Of a stretch of 64,000 bases of DNA, positions 56,951 through 64,000 are shown piece after piece. The stretch's first letter is position 1; each line of letters opens with the position of its first letter. This stretch comes from Rhodosporidiobolus odoratus (taxonomy: Eukaryota; Basidiomycota; Microbotryomycetes; Sporidiobolales; Sporidiobolaceae): positions 434,001 through 498,000 of the forward strand of contig JAOANU010000013.1 of the NCBI GenBank assembly GCA_034387635.1. Direction: 5' to 3'. The notes below the pieces were generated by a model, which did not search any database, was not told where the DNA came from, and saw only the letters and a list, made by a program, of their open reading frames with translations. Both the position numbers and the translations under genes were made by a program.

Positions 56951-59183
56951 TTCAAAGTCTGTATCGGGCCAGTGGCCCATGTAGACTATGAGAGAGGGGG
57001 GAGGGGAGCGGAAACAAGGCAAGGACGATCATAGGGGAAGGAGGTGGGAGAACAAAAAAAGAAGGGGATAAGAAAGATGGGAAGAGAGAAAAGAGCCCGC
57101 TCCGTCACTGAATCACCGCTTCTCTGCACCCCCGCCATGCTCATCTGAAGGATGAGAAGGGGGAAGATTCGGCTCCATCGCTGCCTCACCGCTGCACTGC
57201 ACCCCTGCCGTTCTCCTCCGCCTTTTGCTGCTTCACTGCACCGCCACCATTCTCCGTCACTGTGGCATAGAGCCGCGGGAAGCGATCTGTAGCGTTGATG
57301 TAGGTGAGAACCGCTGGGAGGAAACCTTCTGTAGATGGGAGGGAGCTGAGGGGAGGGAGGTGTCGGGTGGGAGGTGTCGGGTGGGGAGGGAGGAGAGGAG
57401 GCCGGAGCGCTGGGTAGAGTAGATAGGGCAAGAGAGGAAGAAGTGTTCACAAGTCTCGGGTTCGCCACATTCACAGAGGCCGGAGGGGTGGAGAGTGGCA
57501 CGGTGAAGAGGATGGGCGAGGCTGGAGAAGTCGGTTCGGAGGCGGGAGAGGAGGGCGAAGGGTCAATTGCACGGAGGCTGCGCCAACTGTTGTCGACGCC
57601 CACTCCTGCTCCCACTGGCTCTTGAGAACTGCTTTGGCTGCCTGGATAACAGATGCCGCGCTCTTCGGAGGACGGTGGGGCAGAATCAATGTCGCGGAGA
57701 GGTGCCCCAACTGGAGCTGTAGAGCACTCGCTCTCCCACTGAAGCTTCAAGGCAGCTTTTGCCGCCTGAAGCACCGATGCAGCGCTCTTCGGCATGCTAT
57801 TGCCACCCGAGATCCGTCCCTCTTCGTCTGGATCGCCGATAGTGAGCGGCCGTAGCAGCCCGCGGCGGACCTGACCCGCGGCAACTCCGCTCGTTTCCTC
57901 CTCCCAGTACGAGCTCCCCTCATTGTCAAGTGAGGACAGGCTAACTTCAATTGCTTCGCGAGGCATCACCAGCCCCCTGCGCCGACCCTGCTTCCTCTCC
58001 GCTGCCGCTGTCGCTTCGATCCCATCTCCCGATCCTCTCCGAACCATCTCGTCCGCCAACTCGTTCCCCTCGACCCCTTCATGTCCAGCAATCCAGTGTA
58101 GGGTGATGGAAAGCTGAGGTTGGGAATGCTGAAGCTTTGTTACTGGCACCCAATATCTTGGGACTGGGGTGAAGCAAGTTAATCTCTCTTGAACTCAGTC
58201 AGCACACCTCAGAAAGTAGTTCTGGCACGCTAGGGAGTACTTTAGAGTTGTCTAGCATACCTGTAAGAAGTTAAGCCTGTCTAGAGCGAGAGAGAGGCAA
58301 ATCAGCCACGAGTTGTTCCCCCACTTCCCTCTCTCTCTCGCATTCTCCCTACACCTCGCTCATTTGGCTCAATGGTTGCAAAACACAAAGCAAAGCTCGA
58401 CGATGATGTTGGCGTTGGTCTGTTTTGCCTTCCCTTCAGCCTCAGGCTCACGTCTACCAGAAGCCTCTGCTCCAGGGGCTCAAGCGCACAGAGAAGAAGG
58501 ATCAAACCATGAACTTCAAGCACGACGAGCACGGCTGGACTTTCGTTCGAGAGGTGATCCTTGGGGCTATGGCGCATGGTGTGTGTCACTGGTTTCCCTA
58601 TGCCCTGATTGCCACTCTGCATGTGCTGACTTTCCCTCCTTATCCGCTCGTAGGCTGCCGCAAAATCATCAGCCATCTCACCCTTAACGACAACGCCAAA
58701 CTCAATATCTTCCTCTTCACCCCTCACTCCTCCTACTGCACAAAGGATAAAATGTGTAGTATCTTTGGACCTGGAAAACCTATCACCGATTTTGATAGCC
58801 TGTCGTCAGATTCCTCAATCTCTCTATGCTTCTTTCTCTCTCACAGCCTGTGTCTCTAGCGAGGCCCCCACTTTGTGCTACTCCCCCTCGCTGTTCTGGA
58901 TTCCCTCGTTGTTCGCTTTTTTTGCATACCTGATTGCCTGTTGATACTTCTTGTTGCTTCATACTGCTCTAACTCACTTTTACTCTCTCTCGTTATCCAT
59001 ACGCCAGAAAAGCAAGAGAGGGAAACATACTTTCCAGCAAGCTCCTTTCTATCAACTACATCCCGTCAACGATCCCACAGTGTGCAAAGAAGCGCTGAGC
59101 AGCGGCAGCAGAGGGTATAGTCTTGTAGAAGGCGTTATAGACTGCCATGAGGGGGTCATTGTGATGAGAGAGCGAGACAGAGG

Positions 59184-61435
59184 TTTGTTTGTTTGTTTGT
59201 TTGTTTGATTCCAAGTTCAAAGTCTGTATCGGGCCAGTGGCCCATGTAGACTGTGAGAGAGGGGGGAGGGGAGCGGAAACAAGGCAAGGACGATCATAGG
59301 GGAAGGAGGGGGGAGAACAAAAAAAGAAGGGGATAAGAAAGATGGGAAGAGAGAAAAGAGCCCGCTCCGTCACTGAATCACCGCTTCTCTGCACCCCCGC
59401 CATGCTCATCTGAAGGATGAGAAGGGGGAAGATTCGGCTCCATCGCTGCCTCACCGCTGCACTGCACCCCTGCCGTTCTCCTCCGCCTTTTGCTGCTTCA
59501 CTGCACCGCCACCATTCTCCGTCACTGTGGCATAGAGCCGCGGGAAGCGATCTGTAGCGTTGATGTAGGTGAGAACCGCTGGGAGGAAACCTTCTGTAGA
59601 TGGGAGGGAGCTGAGGGGAGGGAGGTGTCGGGTGGGGAGGGAGGAGAGGAGGCCGGAGCGCTGGGTAGAGTAGATAGGGCAAGAGAGGAAGAAGTGTTCA
59701 CAAGTCTCGGGTTCGCCACATTCACAGAGGCCGGAGGGGTGGAGAGTGGCACGGTGAAGAGGATGGGCGAGGCTGGAGAAGTCGGTTCGGAGGCGGGAGA
59801 GGAGGGCGAAGGGTCAATTGCACGGAGGCTGCGCCAACTGTTGTCGACGCCCACTCCTGCTCCCACTGGCTCTTGAGAACTGCTTTGGCTGCCTGGATAA
59901 CAGATGCCGCGCTCTTCGGAGGACGGTGGGGCAGAATCAATGTCGCGGAGAGGTGCCCCAACTGGAGCTGTAGAGCACTCGCTCTCCCACTGAAGCTTCA
60001 AGGCAGCTTTTGCCGCCTGAAGCACCGATGCAGCGCTCTTCGGCATGCTATTGCCACCCGAGATCCGTCCCTCTTCGTCTGGATCGCCGATAGTGAGCGG
60101 CCGTAGCAGCCCGCGGCGGACCTGACCCGCGGCAACTCCGCTCGTTTCCTCCTCCCAGTACGAGCTCCCCTCATTGTCAAGTGAGGACAGGCTAACTTCA
60201 ATTGCTTCGCGAGGCATCACCAGCCCCCTGCGCCGACCCTGCTTCCTCTCCGCTGCCGCCGTCGCTTCGATCCCATCTCCCGATCCTCTCCGAACCATCT
60301 CGTCCGCCAACTCGTTCCCCTCGACCCCTTCATGTCCAGCAATCCAGTGTAGGGTGATGGAAAGCTGAGGTTGGGAATGCTGAAGCTTTGTTACTGGCAC
60401 CCAATATCTTGGGACTGGGGTGAAGCAAGTTAATCTCTCTTGAACTCAGTCAGCACACCTCAGAAAGTAGTTCTGGCACGCTAGGGAGTACTTTAGAGTT
60501 GTCTAGCATACCTGTAAGAAGTTAAGCCTGTCTAGAGCGAGAGAGAGGCAAATCAGCCACGAGTTGTTCCCCCACTTCCCTCTCTCTCTCTCGCATTCTC
60601 CCTACACCTCGCTCATTCGGCTCAATGGTTGCAAAACACAAAGCAAAGCTCGACGATGATGTTGGCGTTGGTCTGTTTTGCCTTCCCTTCAGCCTCAGGC
60701 TCACGTCTACCAGAAGCCTCTGCTCCAGGGGCTCAAGCGCACAGAGAAGAAGGATCAAACCATGAACTTCAAGCACGACGAGCACGGCTGGACTTTCGTT
60801 CGAGAGGTGATCCTTGGGGCTATGGCGCATGGTGTGTCACTGGTTTCCCTATGCCCTGATTGCCACTCTGCATGTGCTGACTTTCCCTCCTTATCCGCTC
60901 GTAGGCTGCCGCAAAATCATCAGCCATCTCACCCTTAACGACAACGCCAAACTCAATATCTTCCTCTTCACCCCTCACTCCTCCTACTGCACAAAGGATA
61001 AAATGTGTAGTATCTTTGGACCTGGAAAACCTATCACCGATTTTGATAGCCTGTCGTCAGATTCCTCAATCTCTCTATGCTTCTTTTCTCTCTCACAGCC
61101 TGTGTCTCTAGCGAGGCCCCCACTTTGTGCTACTCCCCCTCGCTGTTCTGGATTCCCTCGTTGTTCGCTTTTTTTGCATACCTGATTGCCTGTTGATACT
61201 TCTTGTTGCTTCATACTGCTCTAACTCACTTTTACTCTCTCTCGTTATCCATACGCCAGAAAAGCAAGAGAGGGAAACATACTTTCCAGCAAGCTCCTTT
61301 CTATCAACTACATCCCGTCAACGATCCCACAGTGTGCAAAGAAGCGCTGAGCAGCGGCAGCAGAGGGTATAGTCTTGTAGAAGGCGTTATAGACTGCCAT
61401 GAGGGGGTCATTGTGATGAGAGAGCGAGACAGAGG
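59184..61435. repeat. Array unit U11
   Basis: LINE part to 60533, gene part 60534-61435. Shares several private variants with U10. Extra TC near 60590 and an extra T near 61084. Confidence 0.95.
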
Positions 61436-63686
61436 TTTGTTTGTTTGTTTGTTTGTTTGATTCCAAGTTCAAAGTCTGTATCGGGCCAGTGGCCCATGTA
61501 GACTGTGAGAGAGGGGGGAGGGGAGCGGAAACAAGGCAAGGACGATCATAGGGGAAGGAGGGGGGAGAACAAAAAAAGAAGGGGGATAAGAAAGATGGGA
61601 AGAGAGAAAAGAGCCCGCTCCGTCACTGAATCACCGCTTCTCTGCACCCCCGCCATGCTCATCTGAAGGATGAGAAGGGGGAAGATTCGGCTCCATCGCT
61701 GCCTCACCGCTGCACTGCACCCCTGCCGTTCTCCTCCGCCTTTTGCTGCTTCACTGCACCGCCACCATTCTCCGTCACTGTGGCATAGAGCCGCGGGAAG
61801 CGATCTGTAGCGTTGATGTAGGTGAGAACCGCTGGGAGGAAACCTTCTGTAGATGGGAGGGAGCTGAGGGGAGGGAGGTGTCGGGTGGGGAGGGAGGAGA
61901 GGAGGCCGGAGCGCTGGGTAGAGTAGATAGGGCAAGAGAGGAAGAAGTGTTCACAAGTCTCGGGTTCGCCACATTCACAGAGGCCGGAGGGGTGGAGAGT
62001 GGCACGGTGAAGAGGATGGGCGAGGCTGGAGAAGTCGGTTCGGAGGCGGGAGAGGAGGGCGAAGGGTCAATTGCACGGAGGCTGCGCCAACTGTTGTCGA
62101 CGCCCACTCCTGCTCCCACTGGCTCTTGAGAACTGCTTTGGCTGCCTGGATAACAGATGCCGCGCTCTTCGGAGGACGGTGGGGCAGAATCAATGTCGCG
62201 GAGAGGTGCCCCAACTGGAGCTGTAGAGCACTCGCTCTCCCACTGAAGCTTCAAGGCAGCTTTTGCCGCCTGAAGCACCGATGCAGCGCTCTTCGGCATG
62301 CTATTGCCACCCGAGATCCGTCCCTCTTCGTCTGGATCGCCGATAGTGAGCGGCCGTAGCAGCCCGCGGCGGACCCGACCCGCGGCAACTCCGCTCGTTT
62401 CCTCCTCCCAGTACGAGCTCCCCTCATTGTCAAGTGAGGACAGGCTAACTTCAATTGCTTCGCGAGGCATCACCAGCCCCCTGCGCCGACCCTGCTTCCT
62501 CTCCGCTGCCGCCGTCGCTTCGATCCCATCTCCCGATCCTCTCCGAGCCATCTCGTCCGCCAACTCGTTCCCCTCGACCCCTATCATGTCCAGCAATCCA
62601 GTGTAGGGTGATGGAAAGCTGAGGTTGGGAATGCTGAAGCTTTGTTACTGGCACCCAATATCTCGGGACTGGGGTGAAGCAAGTTAATCTCTCTTGAACT
62701 CAGTCAGCACACCTCAGAAAGTAGTTCTGGCACGCTAGGGAGTACTTTAGAGTTGTCTAGCATACCTGTAAGAAGTTAAGCCTGTCTAGAGCGAGAGAGA
62801 GGCAAATCAGCCACGAGTTGTTCCCCCACTTCCCTCTCTCTCTCGCATTCTCCCTACACCTCGCTCATTCGGCTCAATGGTTGCAAAACACAAAGCAAAG
62901 CTCGACGATGATGTTGGCGTTGGTCTGTTTTGCCTTCCCTTCAGCCTCAGGCTCACGTCTACCAGAAGCCTCTGCTCCAGGGGCTCAAGCGCACAGAGAA
63001 GAAGGATCAAACCATGAACTTCAAGCACGACGAGCACGGCTGGACTTTCGTTCGAGAGGTGATCCTTGGGGCTATGGCGCATGGTGTGTCACTGGTTTCC
63101 CTATGCCCTGATTGCCACTCTGCATGTGCTGACTTTCCCTCCTTATCCGCTCGTAGGCTGCCGCAAAATCATCAGCCATCTCACCCTTAACGACAACGCC
63201 AAACTCAATATCTTCCTCTTCACCCCTCACTCCTCCTACTGCACAAAGGATAAAATGTGTAGTATCTTTGGACCTGGAAAACCTATCACCGATTTTGATA
63301 GCCTGTCGTCAGATTCCTCAATCTCTCTATGCTTCTTTCTCTCTCACAGCCTGTGTCTCTAGCGAGGCCCCCACTTTGTGCTACTCCCCCTCGCTGTTCT
63401 GGATTCCCTCGTTGTTCGCTTTTTTTGCATACCTGATTGCCTGTTGATACTTCTTGTTGCTTCATACTGCTCTAACTCACTTTTACTCTCTCTCGTTGTC
63501 CATACGCCAGAAAAGCAAGAGAGGGAAACATACTTTCCAGCAAGCTCCTTTCTATCAACTACATCCCGTCAACGATCCCACAGTGTGCAAAGAAGCGCTG
63601 AGCAGCGGCAGCAGAGGGTATAGTCTTGTAGAAGGCGTTATAGACTGCCATGAGGGGGTCATTGTGATGAGAGAGCGAGACGGAGG
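61436..63686. repeat. Array unit U12
   Basis: LINE part to 62787, gene part 62788-63686. Extra G near 61582, CCCCTATCATG near 62578, ATCTCGGG near 62662. Lacks the U10-U11 variants. Confidence 0.95.
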
Positions 63687-64000
63687 TTTGTTTGTTTGTT
63701 TGTTTGTTTGTTTGATTCCAAGTTCAAAGTCTGTATCGGGCCAGTGGCCCATGTAGACTATGAGAGAGGGGGGAGGGGAGCGGAAACAAGGCAAGGACGA
63801 TCATAGGGGAAGGAGGGGGGAGAACAAAAAAAGAAGGGGATAAGAAAGATGGGAAGAGAGAAAAGAGCCCGCTCCGTCACTGAATCACCGCTTCTCTGCA
63901 CCCCCGCCATGCTCATCTGAAGGATGAGAAGGGGGAAGATTCGGCTCCATCGCTGCCTCACCGCTGCACTGCACCCCTGCCGTTCTCCTCCGCCTTTTGC
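63687..64000. repeat. Array unit U13, partial
   Basis: TTTG tract and the first 300 bases of the LINE tail; the window ends inside it, so the array continues. Confidence 0.95.

Larger units (their letters stand above)
51609..59183. repeat. Array unit U10, interrupted by a chromovirus
   Basis: LINE part 51609-51644 and 56946-58282, gene part 58283-59183. A 14-15 base tandem duplication lies at 57358-57385. An extra TG lies near 58583. Without the insert it is 2,269 bp. Confidence 0.95.
31210..64000. repeat. Macrosatellite: 12 complete and one partial unit of about 2.25 kb, running off the window
   Basis: Each unit is (TTTG)n, then a LINE 3' end on the minus strand (about 1.35 kb), then a gene fragment on the plus strand (about 0.9 kb). 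Complete units U1-U12 measure 2358, 2277, 2250, 2253, 2259, 2251, 2252, 2252, 2247, 2269 (after removing the chromovirus), 2252 and 2251 bp. Units differ by scattered SNPs and 1-3 base indels. Adjacent units share private variants (U9-U11: GAACC for GAGCC; U10-U11: GGACCTGACC and CGTTATCC). This points to recent local amplification by unequal exchange. Confidence 0.95.

Noticed and set aside
31210..64000. A CRISPR-like or rDNA-type array
   Set aside because: Units are 2.25 kb with LINE and gene content, no short spacers and no rRNA sequence.

Overview
The window reads as nuclear DNA of a filamentous or yeast-like fungus, most probably a basidiomycete (a Pucciniomycotina red-yeast or smut-like genome is my guess, not a proof). 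Host-type genes have many short GT-AG introns (about 55-100 nt). The transposon set is typical of fungi: Ty1/copia, a Ty3 chromovirus, an APE-type LINE with RNase H, and MITE-like DNA elements. There is also an intron-containing tRNA. There are no operons or bacterial signals.

Layout. 1-1,242 (-) is the 5' part of a serine carboxypeptidase (S10/KEX1-like) gene. 2,842-4,654 (+) is an unrecognised intron-containing gene interrupted by one in-frame TGA. 5,313-16,717 is a three-layer nested transposon: a solo copia-type LTR (-) split by a LINE (-, 9-bp target duplication), which is itself split by a structurally intact copia element (+, 5-bp duplication). 16,718-17,171 is a second copy of sequence found upstream of the carboxypeptidase gene, filled by a 352-bp solo LTR. 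17,522-18,377 is a frameshifted gag-like relic. 20,056-25,965 holds a cluster of unrecognised multi-exon genes with recurrent in-frame TGA codons and a TA-flanked MITE. This cluster sits between two arms of an 82-bp inverted repeat (18,321-18,402 and 26,129-26,210). A tRNA-Ile(UAU) gene with an 18-nt intron follows at 26,263.

From 31,210 to the window end there is a macrosatellite: 12 complete and one partial unit of about 2,250 bp. Each unit joins a 5'-truncated LINE tail (- strand, (CAAA)n 3' tail seen as (TTTG)n) to a fragment of an intron-containing gene (+ strand). One unit (U10) is interrupted by a 5.3-kb Ty3/chromovirus whose 243-bp LTRs differ at one site that I could find. Decayed relatives of both the gene fragment and the LINE tail lie just outside the array at 27.7-29.0 kb, which suggests where the array ingredients came from.

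Functionally, only the carboxypeptidase, the tRNA and the transposon proteins can be named. The other genes are described from exon structure alone. The most unusual features are the gene-plus-LINE macrosatellite, the nested insertions with readable target duplications, and the orphan genes broken only by TGA.
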